Part shown: positions 25,058-34,285 of the stretch, piece after piece
Numbering within the stretch: position 1 is the stretch's first letter
How the letters are laid out: the number at the start of each line of letters is the position of its first letter
Source of the DNA: CAZAQV01 sp964487255
GTDB lineage: Bacteria > Myxococcota_A > Polyangia > Polyangiales > CAZAQV01
Assembly (NCBI GenBank): GCA_964487255.1
Contig: CAZAQV010000010.1
Location: forward strand, 124,001 to 188,000
Reading direction: 5' to 3'
Length of the DNA stretch: 64,000 bases
Made by a program: the position numbers and the translations under genes
Notes under the pieces: model-generated
The model's input: only the letters and a program-made list of their open reading frames with translations
What the model was told of the DNA's origin: nothing
Database searches by the model: none

Positions 25058-27097
25058 ATGAAGCCCGCCTCCGACTCGGGGACGAGCCCATTGACTTTTG
25101 GGCGCTATGAAGCCCTGCTTCGCATTGGTCGCGGCGGGATGGCCGAGGTGTACGCGGGGCGTGTACGGGGAGAGGCCGGCTTCCAAAAGCTCGTCGCCAT
25201 CAAACGCATGCTTCCGCACCTTGCCGAGGACGAGCGCTTCAGCGCCATGTTCTTAGACGAGGCGCGGCTCGCGGCGCATATCTCGAGTCCTTACGTCGTC
25301 ACGACCCATGATCTAGGACGCGCCGACGACGGCTCGCTTTACCTGGTTATGGAGCTGGTCGTCGGCTCGACACTGTCGTCATTCCTTCGCAATGCGGCGC
25401 GCCACGGAACCTGTGTGCCGTTGCCGATTTCCGTTGAGGTCTTGGCGCAAGCTGCCCAGGGCCTGCACGACGCACACGATGCGAAAACTCCGCTCGGCGA
25501 TCCGTTGGAAATTGTCCATCGCGACGTGTCACCACAGAATATTTTGGTCGGTGTCGACGGTCGTGCACGCATCACCGACTTCGGGGTCGCCCGCGCCATG
25601 ATGCGTCGTTCGGATACGTCGACGGGTGAGCTCAAAGGCAAGCTTGCCTATTTCTCACCCGAGCAGGTCAAAGACGGTGCGCTCGATCGCCGCTCCGACA
25701 TCTTTGCGCTGGGTATTGTTGCGTGGGAGACGTTCACCAGCCGGCGGCTGTTCAAGGCAGAGAACCCATTGGCGCTTCTCGACCGCATCATGAACATGCC
25801 GATTCCGTCGGTACGGCGCTTTAATCCCGAGGTTCCTGAGTCGGTCGACGCTGCGGTGCAACGCGCACTCTCCCGCGACCTTGACGAGCGCTACCCCGAC
25901 GGCATGGCGTTCGCCATGGCTTTGCGCTCGGCCTATTCGAACTGCGGTTCACGCAAGGACGTTTCCGCATACGTGCGAAACGAGGCAAGCGATCGCATCG
26001 AGCGCATGGAGGATGCGCTTCGCGCAGCGCTCGCGCGTGGTGATCAGTCGTCCATTCCTGCGCCCAACGATGCGCGCAGCGGTATTACTCGGCGTAACCA
26101 ACTCAATCAGCTTAAGCGTCAGCGCGGGCCCGAGAGACCTGCGACCGATCAAACCACCGCGGCGACCGACGGTCATGAGACGCGTCGGCTGGGTACGCGG
26201 GACGTTTCGTCGAAAGAACGGACCTTTGACCCGATCAGTGCCTCGCCGAGCGCTCCTTACGACGACCCGAGTCAGGACACCCTGGGTGATGAAGACTACG
26301 ACGACGACGTCTACGATGACGGTCCAACTTTTGCGATGGAGCAGGCGCCGTCGTTTGGTGCGTCGCCCATCCGCGACGCGCCCAATCCTGCGACGCAACT
26401 GGCGCCGTTTAACGAAGAAGCGGTTGCCTTGGCCGCAGAGCCGACGGTGGCGGTCGATCCTTATGACCCATCGTCGGGTTCTCAGCCCAGTTATGAGCCG
26501 GTCGGCTCTCCGTTTGCGCAACACAGCGTAGCCACCGTCTCGCCGCAACCGAGTTCGTCCATCCCATGGAAAGTCATCGGCTTGATCGCAGGTGTTGCGA
26601 TCGCGATCGGTCTTGGCGTGATGTCCTTGCGGAAAAGGGATGAGCCGCCTCGCGGAGCGCCGATGCCGACCGCGGACCCGTTTGCGACAGCGTCCGAGAA
26701 CGTAAAGCCAGCCCCGCCACAACAAGACCAAGCGGCAGAGGTGGAGCAAGACCTAGCTCTTGAAGCGAAAAGCGACCAGGCGCGGGACAATCTTGCGCCC
26801 GATTCCCCCGAGCGCACAAGCCCGGAAGACTTGCTCAAGGAGCTTCAACAAAAGAAGGCCGAAGAAGAGGCCGCGCAGAAAAAGGCTGAGGAAGAGGCCG
26901 CTCAAAAGAAAAAAGAGGAGGCGCGGCGCGCCAGCTCAACATCGCGCAAGGCCACGACAAGCACTAGGCGCACGTTTTCTTCAAGTCCCACCAAGAGCAC
27001 GCACAAGTCGAGCCCTTCGCAGTCGACCAAGCCGACTTCGAAGTCCGTGGATGACGGGCGGAAGCACGGGCGCGGCGGCATCCGCCTCGACTTCTAG
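25058..27097 (+). CDS. Ser/Thr protein kinase with C-terminal membrane segment
   Basis: Eukaryotic-like (PknB-type) kinase of 679 residues. Kinase domain at ~10-285: glycine loop IGRGGMAEVYAGR, Lys in VAIKRML, catalytic IVHRDVSPQNIL, DFG in ITDFGVARA, and YFSPEQ. Then a low-complexity region of about 220 residues, a membrane helix at ~505-530 (WKVIGLIAGVAIAIGLGVMS) and a periplasmic Lys/Glu/Ala-rich repeat (QKKAEEEAAQKKAEEEAAQ) ending in Ser/Thr/Lys-rich sequence. The kinase faces the cytoplasm. No PASTA domain is seen; the ligand is unknown. Confidence 0.92.
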   Translation: MKPASDSGTSPLTFGRYEALLRIGRGGMAEVYAGRVRGEAGFQKLVAIKRMLPHLAEDERFSAMFLDEARLAAHISSPYVVTTHDLGRADDGSLYLVMELVVGSTLSSFLRNAARHGTCVPLPISVEVLAQAAQGLHDAHDAKTPLGDPLEIVHRDVSPQNILVGVDGRARITDFGVARAMMRRSDTSTGELKGKLAYFSPEQVKDGALDRRSDIFALGIVAWETFTSRRLFKAENPLALLDRIMNMPIPSVRRFNPEVPESVDAAVQRALSRDLDERYPDGMAFAMALRSAYSNCGSRKDVSAYVRNEASDRIERMEDALRAALARGDQSSIPAPNDARSGITRRNQLNQLKRQRGPERPATDQTTAATDGHETRRLGTRDVSSKERTFDPISASPSAPYDDPSQDTLGDEDYDDDVYDDGPTFAMEQAPSFGASPIRDAPNPATQLAPFNEEAVALAAEPTVAVDPYDPSSGSQPSYEPVGSPFAQHSVATVSPQPSSSIPWKVIGLIAGVAIAIGLGVMSLRKRDEPPRGAPMPTADPFATASENVKPAPPQQDQAAEVEQDLALEAKSDQARDNLAPDSPERTSPEDLLKELQQKKAEEEAAQKKAEEEAAQKKKEEARRASSTSRKATTSTRRTFSSSPTKSTHKSSPSQSTKPTSKSVDDGRKHGRGGIRLDF

Positions 27098-27312
27098 CTC
27101 GGCCCATCCGCACGCATCTCGCGGCTTACCGCTTCCTCCAGTCGCTCGACGTACCTGATGTACGCCTTCGCTCCTTTCGTCCAGGGGCGCACGCGATCTA
27201 CGCACGGCTGGACCGAGCTGCGCTCGGCGAAGAGCCAAAAGTAGAGCGGGGGCGCTCGGCATCTGCACGACTCTGGACCGACCTACGCTCGTCAGCACGC
27301 GACAGCCGAACT
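27098..27312. other. Intergenic stretch without a gene
   Basis: No protein-like ORF. It holds a few short repeated phrases (GGACCGAGCTGCGCTCGG and GGACCGACCTACGCTCG) before the left hairpin repeat. No function assigned. Confidence 0.4.
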
Positions 27313-27349
27313 CGAGTCTCAATCGGAGCCGGGGCCCGAATGAGACTGC
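27313..27349. repeat. 37-bp hairpin repeat, left copy
   Basis: Begins CGAGTCTCAATCGG and ends CCGAATGAGACTGC. It folds as GTCTCA-A-TCGG against CCGA-A-TGAGAC with an inner GCC/GGC. All 37 bases recur at 27910-27946. The two copies bracket the DUF6210-like gene in the same orientation. Confidence 0.8.
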
Positions 27350-27394
27350 CGTAAGTGGGGTCGGAAGTCAGTGACTCTCCGACGGCAACCTCAC

Positions 27395-27838
27395 TTAGTC
27401 GCAGTTCGGAAACACGAGAACGCCTGCTCCGAACTGAGTGTGCACCGGCACCCACGCCTCCACGATCTCATCAGGATGTGACGTGTCGAGTTCTAGCTCG
27501 CGCGCCTCCAAGCGAATACAGGAAACCGCTTCAGCGAGCTCTGCGAACCCTTGTTCGGAAAACGGAACACCACCACATCCCCCATGCCGGTGGAAGACCG
27601 GAGTCAAGAACCGCCAGTCCAAACGCTGGTCCAACTTGGGTGAGTAGCCGCCTACAGGAAAGTAGAATCCCTGTGCTCGCCTTTGATCACAAACCAGACC
27701 TGCGCACTGTTGTTCATAGACGAAACCATGATCGGAATACACGATCACGCCGAAGTACTCGCCATGGGTGCCATCAAAGTCGATTGAAAATGATGGCTTC
27801 TCGTGGGGCAGCTTAGCCCTGTCCCAGTCGTCCGACAT
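27395..27838 (-). CDS. DUF6210-like protein
   Basis: Product of 147 residues. The pattern GVIVYSDHGFVYEQQCAG, then GFYFPVGG, and the C-terminal EAWVPVHTQFGAGVLVFPNC resembles the DUF6210 family as I remember it, whose members are small soluble proteins often found singly in accessory positions. No function is known. It is a lone minus-strand gene inserted between the kinase and spoVR, flanked by two identical 37-bp hairpin repeats. Confidence 0.6.
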   Translation of the reverse strand: MSDDWDRAKLPHEKPSFSIDFDGTHGEYFGVIVYSDHGFVYEQQCAGLVCDQRRAQGFYFPVGGYSPKLDQRLDWRFLTPVFHRHGGCGGVPFSEQGFAELAEAVSCIRLEARELELDTSHPDEIVEAWVPVHTQFGAGVLVFPNCD

Positions 27839-27909
27839 GGAAAGAGGCTATCACTCAGCGACTCTTGGAAATAGACGATTTTGCTAGATACAAAAGAGGC
27901 CAGCGAGAC

Positions 27910-27946
27910 CGAGTCTCAATCGGAGCCGGGGCCCGAATGAGACTGC
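27910..27946. repeat. 37-bp hairpin repeat, right copy
   Basis: Exact copy of 27313-27349, same orientation, 597 bp apart. It ends 19 bp before the spoVR stop. Confidence 0.8.
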
Positions 27947-27964
27947 GAAGTTCCAGGGCTTGAG

Positions 27965-29494
27965 CTAGAGGGCGGCGGTGGAAATTTCGCCGCTCTCGCA
28001 CTGAATGTGCGAAGGGACGTCGTTCAGCGTCGTGTGGAGTGTGACGGGCCGCGACCAAATACGCTCGAGCGCGCGCAAGACATCGCCAGCCCAGTCGAGA
28101 CGTAAATCAACGCCTTGGTGGTCGTGTTGAAGCAGCAGCTCACCGCGATTTTTGTGGTTGGAGTCGACCACGTAAACAAAAGGCTGACCGGCATTGGTGA
28201 GCGAATCGAGAAGCTTTTTTTTGACCGCATCAAACGTGCGCGTCTCGATCTCAAACCGGCTTGTTTTCGCATTGAAGCCGAATGCGTAGAGCTTCTGGTC
28301 GAGCACGAAGTCCGGCGTCAGAAACTCATCAATAAAAGTGACATCGGTGTGGTGCTTGCGGACTTCGAAGATTTTCTCGCGTCCAAGCCCCGTGCGACGA
28401 TCCCACTCGCGGCGTGCTTCGAGTGAGTCGCAGTCTTCCCAAGCTTTGCCGAACTGGCCCTTGTCCCAGCGCATCTCGATGTGGCGAAACAGCTCGACGC
28501 CGAGTTTGTAGGGGTTGAGCTGTCCACCGCTGGTGGCGAGCACGCCCGCGCAGCGGTCGGCGTAGTCGACGATCTCCGAGGCGTCGCACAGCTTTTCCGT
28601 CATCAGGCGCGAGTGCCAGTACGTGGCCCAACCCTCGTTCATGATCTTCGTCTGCATTTGTGGGTAGAAGTAGTACGCTTCCCGCCGAATCACTGTGAGA
28701 ACCTCACGTTCCCAGCGTTGTAGCGGCGCGTGGCGAATCAAGAAGCCGAGAACATCGCGTGCAGGTCGGTCCGGTACGCGGCGGGGCTTTTCCTCTTCGT
28801 CTTTGAGCCGCTGGCGCTGGAGCTCCACGAAGTCTTCGGGGTTGATGAAGTTGGCCATGTACTCGCGATCGACGCGTAGCAGGCCAGGCTCTTCCCTGGG
28901 CCGTTCGACCTCCTCTTGCGACTGTGAGCTGTCGTTCTTTTTTTCCGGCTCGTACTGGTCGTGTGGGGCGATCAGGTTTTCGAGGCGCAGGCACTGGTCG
29001 AGGAACTCTTCGACCTTGTCGATGCCGACGCGACCCACCCACTTGCGGACGATCGAGCCGTGGTTGGCCATGGTGTCGATCCACTTGCGGACAGGCTGTC
29101 CAGTGCGGGGATCCAGACCCTGGTTGGTCGCCGAGAAAGCAAAGTTGTTCTTGAAGAAGTCGACGTGTCCGTATACGTGCGCCATGACCAGTTTCTGGTC
29201 GACCAGACTGTTGCCTTCGAGCAGGTACGCAACCGCGGGGTTATTGTTGATGACCATCTCGTAGATCCGAGACAGGCCGTACTCGGAGCTTTTGGACATC
29301 TGCTCAAAGTCCATGCCGAAGCGCCAGTGCGGGTAGCGTGTGGGAAAGCCGCCGTAACTCGCCAGTTCACTCATCTCGTCGTAGCGAACCATCTCGTAGA
29401 TCGTCGGAAAGAAGTCGAGGCCGTAGGAAATGGCGATTTCCCGGGTGCGGGCCTGCTCCTCACGCAAATAGTCGGGCAGTGCCTGGCGAAACAC
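27965..29494 (-). CDS. spoVR: SpoVR family protein
   Basis: Product of 509 residues, the family length. Characteristic text includes GLDFFPTIYEMVRYDEMSEL, ASYGGFPTRYPHWRFGMDFE, NNPAVAYLLEGNSLVDQKLV, MAHVYGHVDFFKNN and NEGWATYWHSRLM. In Bacillus SpoVR acts in spore cortex formation; in non-sporing proteobacteria the homologue YcgB works with YeaH and PrkA (YeaG) in stress responses. The yeaH homologue lies 3 bp upstream and they are co-transcribed. The biochemical activity is unknown. Confidence 0.93.
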   Translation of the reverse strand: MFRQALPDYLREEQARTREIAISYGLDFFPTIYEMVRYDEMSELASYGGFPTRYPHWRFGMDFEQMSKSSEYGLSRIYEMVINNNPAVAYLLEGNSLVDQKLVMAHVYGHVDFFKNNFAFSATNQGLDPRTGQPVRKWIDTMANHGSIVRKWVGRVGIDKVEEFLDQCLRLENLIAPHDQYEPEKKNDSSQSQEEVERPREEPGLLRVDREYMANFINPEDFVELQRQRLKDEEEKPRRVPDRPARDVLGFLIRHAPLQRWEREVLTVIRREAYYFYPQMQTKIMNEGWATYWHSRLMTEKLCDASEIVDYADRCAGVLATSGGQLNPYKLGVELFRHIEMRWDKGQFGKAWEDCDSLEARREWDRRTGLGREKIFEVRKHHTDVTFIDEFLTPDFVLDQKLYAFGFNAKTSRFEIETRTFDAVKKKLLDSLTNAGQPFVYVVDSNHKNRGELLLQHDHQGVDLRLDWAGDVLRALERIWSRPVTLHTTLNDVPSHIQCESGEISTAAL

Positions 29495-29497
29495 GGA

Positions 29498-30610
29498 TTA
29501 CTTTCCCTTCCCCAAGAACTCCTTGATGGAGTCCATGATTTCGTCGCGGTCACGAATTTCACTCGTGACGACGCGTTCGTCCTCCTCAAAATGCTCGTGG
29601 AGGTCTTTGATGAACTGACCGGAACCGTATGGACTGTCGACTTGGCCGTAGCAAAACATGTTGACCACCGGCAGCAGCTTGTCGCGCATCAGTTCGATAC
29701 AAACCATGGTGTCATCGACGCTCCAGTTGTCACCGTCCGAAAAGTGAAACGGGTAGATGTTCCATTCGTCTGCAGGGTACTCGGTTTCGATGATTTCGTT
29801 GCACAGCTTGTAGGCCGAGGAGATCATGGTGCCGCCCGACTCACGCGTGCGGAAAAAGGTTTCGCGGTCGACCTCCCGCGCAATGGCGTCATGGATGATA
29901 AAACGCGTTTCGACGCCGGCGTATTGCTTCTGTAGCCAGGCATCGATCCAGAACGACTCGGTGCGTACGATATCTTTCTGTTGGTCGCCCATTGAACCCG
30001 AGACGTCCATCATGTAGATGATGACGGCGTTGGCCACCGCCTCTTGCTCCGTGCGCCACGAGCGATAGCGCATGTCGTCGCGCATCGGTATGATGAGCGG
30101 CTTCTTCGGGTCATAGGTACCCATGGTAATTTGCCGCCTCAAGGCATTGCGGAAGGTTCGTCGAAAATGTCGAAGGGAGTTGGGGCCGACGTTGCGGATT
30201 CCAACGTAGCGATCTTTTTCGCTGACAATGCGACTTTGCCCGCGGTCTTCGATGTTGGGCAGTTCGAGTTCTTCACCCAGAATTTCAGCGAGCTCGTCGA
30301 GGGTGAGCTCGACCTCGAGAATGTGGTCGCCCGCTTGATCGCCCGCTTCGCCGGGACCGGAGCCATCCCCGTCTTCGCCTTTTCCGACCGGGTCACCTGG
30401 TTCGCCATCGCCTTGGCCAACGCCACCTTGCTGTTGCGACGAGAAACGAAATCGAGGGATGTCGATTTGCGGAATTGGGATCGAGACGGTGTCTTTACCC
30501 TGACGGCCAACCAGCTCCCCTTGAGAGATGTACTTCCGCAAGTTCTTGCGGATGCGACCGCGCACGATCTGTTTGAAGCGTGCGTGGTCTTGATCGATCC
30601 GTAGTGACAT
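29498..30610 (-). CDS. yeaH: YeaH/YhbH (DUF444) family protein
   Basis: Product of 370 residues. The N-terminal part starts IDQDHARFKQIVRGRIRKNL; a Gly/Asp-rich linker (GVGQGDGEPGDPVGKGEDGD) follows, then the C-terminal half is a von Willebrand A-like domain with the metal motif MMDVSGSMG. Normally encoded with the PrkA serine kinase upstream and SpoVR downstream. Here spoVR is present and prkA is not: the next gene is ruvC. Confidence 0.92.
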   Translation of the reverse strand: MSLRIDQDHARFKQIVRGRIRKNLRKYISQGELVGRQGKDTVSIPIPQIDIPRFRFSSQQQGGVGQGDGEPGDPVGKGEDGDGSGPGEAGDQAGDHILEVELTLDELAEILGEELELPNIEDRGQSRIVSEKDRYVGIRNVGPNSLRHFRRTFRNALRRQITMGTYDPKKPLIIPMRDDMRYRSWRTEQEAVANAVIIYMMDVSGSMGDQQKDIVRTESFWIDAWLQKQYAGVETRFIIHDAIAREVDRETFFRTRESGGTMISSAYKLCNEIIETEYPADEWNIYPFHFSDGDNWSVDDTMVCIELMRDKLLPVVNMFCYGQVDSPYGSGQFIKDLHEHFEEDERVVTSEIRDRDEIMDSIKEFLGKGK

Positions 30611-30686
30611 CTAGCTCCTACTATAGACTAGCACACCGGGTTCACGAAAAAGGCCGTGGATTCTGGTGCAATGAGGCCGAAACTGC

Positions 30687-31181
30687 CTAGCGTACAGTGT
30701 TTACGAGAGCTGAGACTCGCAGCGCCTGTGCATGCGTAATCGCGACCGCGAGAGCATCGGTGGCATCTTCGGCCGGCAGCGCATGCCAGCCCAAGATGGT
30801 GCCCACCAGCTGAGCCACCTGCGACTTGTGCGCACGTCCGCCACCTGCGACCGTGCGTTTGATGAGGGCGGGCGCGTACTCGCTGAGCTCCAGTTCGGCA
30901 TGGGCAACGCTCAACAGCGCCACGCCGCGCGCCTGACCGAGCTTCAGCGCAGAAGCGGCGTACTTGGCTTGAAAGATTTGTTCGACTGCGGCGTGGTGCG
31001 GCTTGTGGAGTTGGATGACTTCGAGCAGGCCTCGGTGGATATGGAGTAGGCGTGCGGCCATCGGCGCCGCCTTTGGGGTGCGGATGACACCGGCCGCGAT
31101 TCCCGTGATGCGATTGCCTTCACGCTCGATCATGCCCCAGCCCGTCTTGACCGAGCCGGGGTCAATTCCCAGAATGCGCAT
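30687..31181 (-). CDS. ruvC: Holliday junction endonuclease RuvC
   Basis: Resolves Holliday junctions with RuvAB. Product of 164 residues, the normal length. Catalytic acids: Asp in ILGIDPGSVKTGWG at residue ~6, Glu in HHAAVEQIFQAKYAASALKL, and the C-terminal acidic pair in EDATDALAVAITHA. ATG 31181 begins the family; the start lies 20 bp inside the 3' end of glpD. The ruvA and ruvB genes are not in view. Confidence 0.95.
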   Translation of the reverse strand: MRILGIDPGSVKTGWGMIEREGNRITGIAAGVIRTPKAAPMAARLLHIHRGLLEVIQLHKPHHAAVEQIFQAKYAASALKLGQARGVALLSVAHAELELSEYAPALIKRTVAGGGRAHKSQVAQLVGTILGWHALPAEDATDALAVAITHAQALRVSALVNTVR

Positions 31182-32841
31182 CGACCTTCCATTGTCGCGA
31201 ACGCGATACTTCGCGCTGGTAGTACTCGAGTTCTTGGTTGCATCGCGTCTCGTTCCAGTCGAGGAGTTTGGCGAGGCGTGCCGTGATTTTGGACATGGCG
31301 CCAAGACCCTGGTCGTGGTCGCGGTAAAACAGTTGCGTGCGCCGAATCATGATGTCGCTGAGCGTGGCCGCCAGCTCTTTTTCGACAGCGAAGTCGACCT
31401 GTCCCATGATTTCTGGGCGACCGTCGACCAACAGTTCGGCTTGAGACGGGTCTTCGACAACGCGCTCCGCAAGCTCAAGAGCACGCATCCCGTAGGTGTT
31501 GGCGAGGTGGCGACACGTCGGCAACGAAAGCTGCTGTTGGGCGGCTTCGAGCACCTGGCCAGCGACCCGCTCATGGTCGTCGTCGGCAGGCCACCCGACG
31601 CCGCCCGGCAGAGGTTCTTTGCGCGTGCGCGGGTCCTTGAGCTCTTGGGTGAGGCTCCCCGAGAGCTCAAGCAAGCGCACGGACTTGTCGACGACCTCTG
31701 CGGCCATCGCTCGATAGGTGGTGAGCTTGCCTCCCGCGATGGTGATGAGGCCATCGCGGCCGACGCGGATTTCGTGCTCGCGGCTCACCTCGGACTCGCT
31801 GGCCTCGCCTTCGGGCGCAATGAGCGGGCGTAGGCCGGCCCAGGTGGAGATGATGTCGTCCTCGCCGAGCTGGTGCTCTGGAAAGTGATGGTTTGCAGCT
31901 TTGAGCAGGTAATGCACGTCCTCGGCCGAAGCATAGACGTCCGCAGGATCGCCTTGGTAGTCGGTGTCGGTGGTTCCAACGTAGGTTCGGTCGGACCACG
32001 GAATGACGAAAAGCACGCGTCCATCGACGGGGTGGGAGCACAAGATGGCGTTGTTGAGCGGTAACTTCTCGTAGTCGACCACGAAATGAATGCCTTTGGT
32101 TGGGCGCAGCACCGGGGCCGTGGACCCGGCGTCGCTTTGCGCAAGCACCCGGTCGGTCCAGGGACCCGTTGCGTTGATAACCGCTTTGGCATGCACCTCA
32201 CACAGCTCGTCGGAGAACATGTTCTTAACGGTCGCTCCGCACACCCGTCCGTCTTCGCCCTTGAGGAAGCTTTGCATCCGACAGTACGTTGCGGTGATGG
32301 CGCCATGTTCGACGGCGTCGAGCACGGTTTCGAGCGTGAGCCGTGCGTCGTCCGTTGCGCAATCGTAATAGAGAGGTGCACCCACGAGTTCGGCTTGTCG
32401 CAGTGACGGTTCGATCTTGGCGACCTCGCTGGGCCGGAGCTTTTTGTGAATCTTCGGTGAACGGAACAGCGATAGGCCGTCGTAGAGCCACATGCCGGCG
32501 TTGATTTTCCACAGGCCCACGCGCGAGTTCTTGTAGACGGGCAACAAAAAGCCGAGCGGGTTGACCAAGTGCGGCGCGAGGTCCATCAAGATGCGCCGTT
32601 CGCTGACCGACTCGAACACCATCGAAAACTCGTACTGCTCCAGATAGCGAAGGCCTCCGTGCACGAGCTTGCTCGAGCGTGAGCTGGTGCCCGATGCAAA
32701 GTCGGATTGCTCGACCAAGGCCACTGTCAGGCCACGCCGGACCGCGTCGCGAGCGATGCCGCAGCCGGTAATTCCGCCGCCGATGATCAAGAGGTCCACG
32801 GAGGCGCCCTGGAGCTTCTCCCACATCTGCTCTCGCCGCAT
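31162..32841 (-). CDS. glpD: Glycerol-3-phosphate dehydrogenase (FAD)
   Basis: Oxidises sn-glycerol 3-phosphate to dihydroxyacetone phosphate at the inner membrane, passing electrons to quinone. About 559 residues. The FAD fold begins LLIIGGGITGCGIARDAVRR near residue 15, with the motif SSRSSKLVHGGLRYLEQ soon after. The substrate-binding region contains VIPWSDRTYVGTTDTDY, and the C-terminal cap domain follows. ATG 32841 fits the family start. No glpK or glpF is adjacent. Overlaps ruvC by 20 bp. Confidence 0.93.
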   Translation of the reverse strand: MRREQMWEKLQGASVDLLIIGGGITGCGIARDAVRRGLTVALVEQSDFASGTSSRSSKLVHGGLRYLEQYEFSMVFESVSERRILMDLAPHLVNPLGFLLPVYKNSRVGLWKINAGMWLYDGLSLFRSPKIHKKLRPSEVAKIEPSLRQAELVGAPLYYDCATDDARLTLETVLDAVEHGAITATYCRMQSFLKGEDGRVCGATVKNMFSDELCEVHAKAVINATGPWTDRVLAQSDAGSTAPVLRPTKGIHFVVDYEKLPLNNAILCSHPVDGRVLFVIPWSDRTYVGTTDTDYQGDPADVYASAEDVHYLLKAANHHFPEHQLGEDDIISTWAGLRPLIAPEGEASESEVSREHEIRVGRDGLITIAGGKLTTYRAMAAEVVDKSVRLLELSGSLTQELKDPRTRKEPLPGGVGWPADDDHERVAGQVLEAAQQQLSLPTCRHLANTYGMRALELAERVVEDPSQAELLVDGRPEIMGQVDFAVEKELAATLSDIMIRRTQLFYRDHDQGLGAMSKITARLAKLLDWNETRCNQELEYYQREVSRSRQWKVDAHSGN

Positions 32842-32903
32842 GAACCGCAATATAGGGCCACAAGAGGCGAAGGTCACGTTCTCGGGGTACAGTATTCATT
32901 GCA

Positions 32904-33749
32904 ATGTCGCGTGCTCTGCTGCTGCTCTGGTTGCCGTTTTGCTTTGGGTTCTTTGAGCCCGAAGTCGTCCGCGAGGAGCAGAGCGACGTTGTGTGGATCG
33001 AAGCTGGAAGCTTTACGCGAGGCACGCAGAACCGAGACATCTTGCAGACGCAGGAAGAGTGCGTACGCGACGAGCGGGCGACGCGTTGCTCGCCGTCTGC
33101 GTTTCTCGACGAGACGCCGCAACGGCTCATTTACCTTCGCGACTTTGGCATTGACCGCTACGAAGTGAGCCAGCGGAAGTGGCGACGCTGCGTGCGCGAC
33201 GGATACTGCCCACCGCTTCCTTGGGCTTCCTCTCGTGAAGGCCTGCAGGGAGAGAGCCTGCCAGCAGTGCTTGTGTCGTGGGAAGAGGCGCTCGGTTATT
33301 GTCGGTATGTTGGGGGGCGGCTTCCCACCGAAGCCGAATGGGAACTCGCGGCACGAGGGCGCGACCGACGTCGTTTTCCGTGGGGACGAAACTTCTTTCC
33401 AGAACACGCAAACATCGCCCAGCCGCTGCTTGGTGGGATCACCGATCCGTTTCGTCGCCTTGCGCCGGTTGATGGGCTTGAGGCCGGCCGCAGTCCATAC
33501 GGGCTCCATCATATGGCAGGCAACGTGATGGAGTGGGTGGACGATGCGTATGGGCCTGACTTTTATCACCGGGGTCCGCGCCACAACCCACACAACACTG
33601 TACTAACGGGGCTGCGTGTGGTTCGCGGCGGGTCGTGGAACACGGCGGTGCACCGCGCACGCGTGACCAGCCGGCACGGCCTTCCCGAAGGTCAGCGTCA
33701 CGCCGATTTGGGCTTTCGTTGCGCCTACGATCCTCGGGAGAGCCCTTAG
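32904..33749 (+). CDS. Secreted SUMF1/FGE-like (formylglycine-generating enzyme family) protein
   Basis: Product of 281 residues with an N-terminal signal-like segment (RALLLLWLPFCFGFFEP). The FGE-sulfatase fold is clear: VVWIEAGSFTRGT, FGIDRYEVSQRKW, AVLVSWEEALGYCRYVGGRL, PTEAEWELAARGRDRRRFPW, HMAGNVMEWVDDAYG, RVVRGGSWNT and the end DLGFRCAYD. True oxidases need a Cys pair near the C-terminus; here I do not see it, so this is more likely a binding or structural member than an active enzyme. No sulfatase gene is adjacent. Confidence 0.85.
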   Translation: MSRALLLLWLPFCFGFFEPEVVREEQSDVVWIEAGSFTRGTQNRDILQTQEECVRDERATRCSPSAFLDETPQRLIYLRDFGIDRYEVSQRKWRRCVRDGYCPPLPWASSREGLQGESLPAVLVSWEEALGYCRYVGGRLPTEAEWELAARGRDRRRFPWGRNFFPEHANIAQPLLGGITDPFRRLAPVDGLEAGRSPYGLHHMAGNVMEWVDDAYGPDFYHRGPRHNPHNTVLTGLRVVRGGSWNTAVHRARVTSRHGLPEGQRHADLGFRCAYDPRESP

Positions 33750-33819
33750 ACTGGCGCCTCACTGCGCCGGGCGTCGAATCCGTTTGAGTACGGAGCCGAG
33801 TGCGACTACAAGGAAGGGC

Positions 33820-34194
33820 ATGCTCCAATGGTTCCGAAGCTTTCGCTGTGCGCTTACGCTTTCGACGTCCCTCATGCTCGCATTGATCGCGTGCGACGGC
33901 GGCTCGGGCGACCCATGCCAAGTTGAGACGGACTGCGACGACGGACTGCTTTGTTGCGGCGCGGCGCGCTTCGGAAACCCGACTCGCGGGGTGTGCGCGG
34001 CGAGCTGTGCCGATTTGCGCGACGATGCCTCGACGCCGGATGCGACGTCGGGTGACGCGATGATGAGCATGCCCGATTCGGCCGCAGGCGATGGGGCGAT
34101 CGACGGCAGTATCACGCCGGACGCTTCTGCGGACGCCACGGTTGACGCCCAGGTCGATGCGAGCGCGCCCGACGCTTCTGGCGACGCTGGCTAG
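33820..34194 (+). CDS. Small Cys-rich lipoprotein
   Basis: About 124 residues. ATG 33820 has AAGGAAGG just upstream; the signal peptide ends LMLALIACDGG. One Cys-rich module (CQVETDCDDGLLCCG, GVCAASC) follows, then an Asp/Ala/Thr/Ser repeat tail (DASADATVDAQVDASAPDAS), as in other lipoproteins here. Role unknown. The upstream frame to 33784 is dispensable. Confidence 0.7.
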   Translation: MLQWFRSFRCALTLSTSLMLALIACDGGSGDPCQVETDCDDGLLCCGAARFGNPTRGVCAASCADLRDDASTPDATSGDAMMSMPDSAAGDGAIDGSITPDASADATVDAQVDASAPDASGDAG

Positions 34195-34285
34195 GGCTAT
34201 GCCCATCTGAGGGCGCGCAAGTCCAGTTTTCTGCGGCATTGCGCGAATCTTGTCGGTGGCCCAGGACGCTCGTATCCTTCCAGAC

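Noticed and set aside
32904..33749. Active formylglycine-generating enzyme paired with a sulfatase
   Set aside because: I see no C-terminal Cys pair of the active enzymes and no sulfatase gene in the window.
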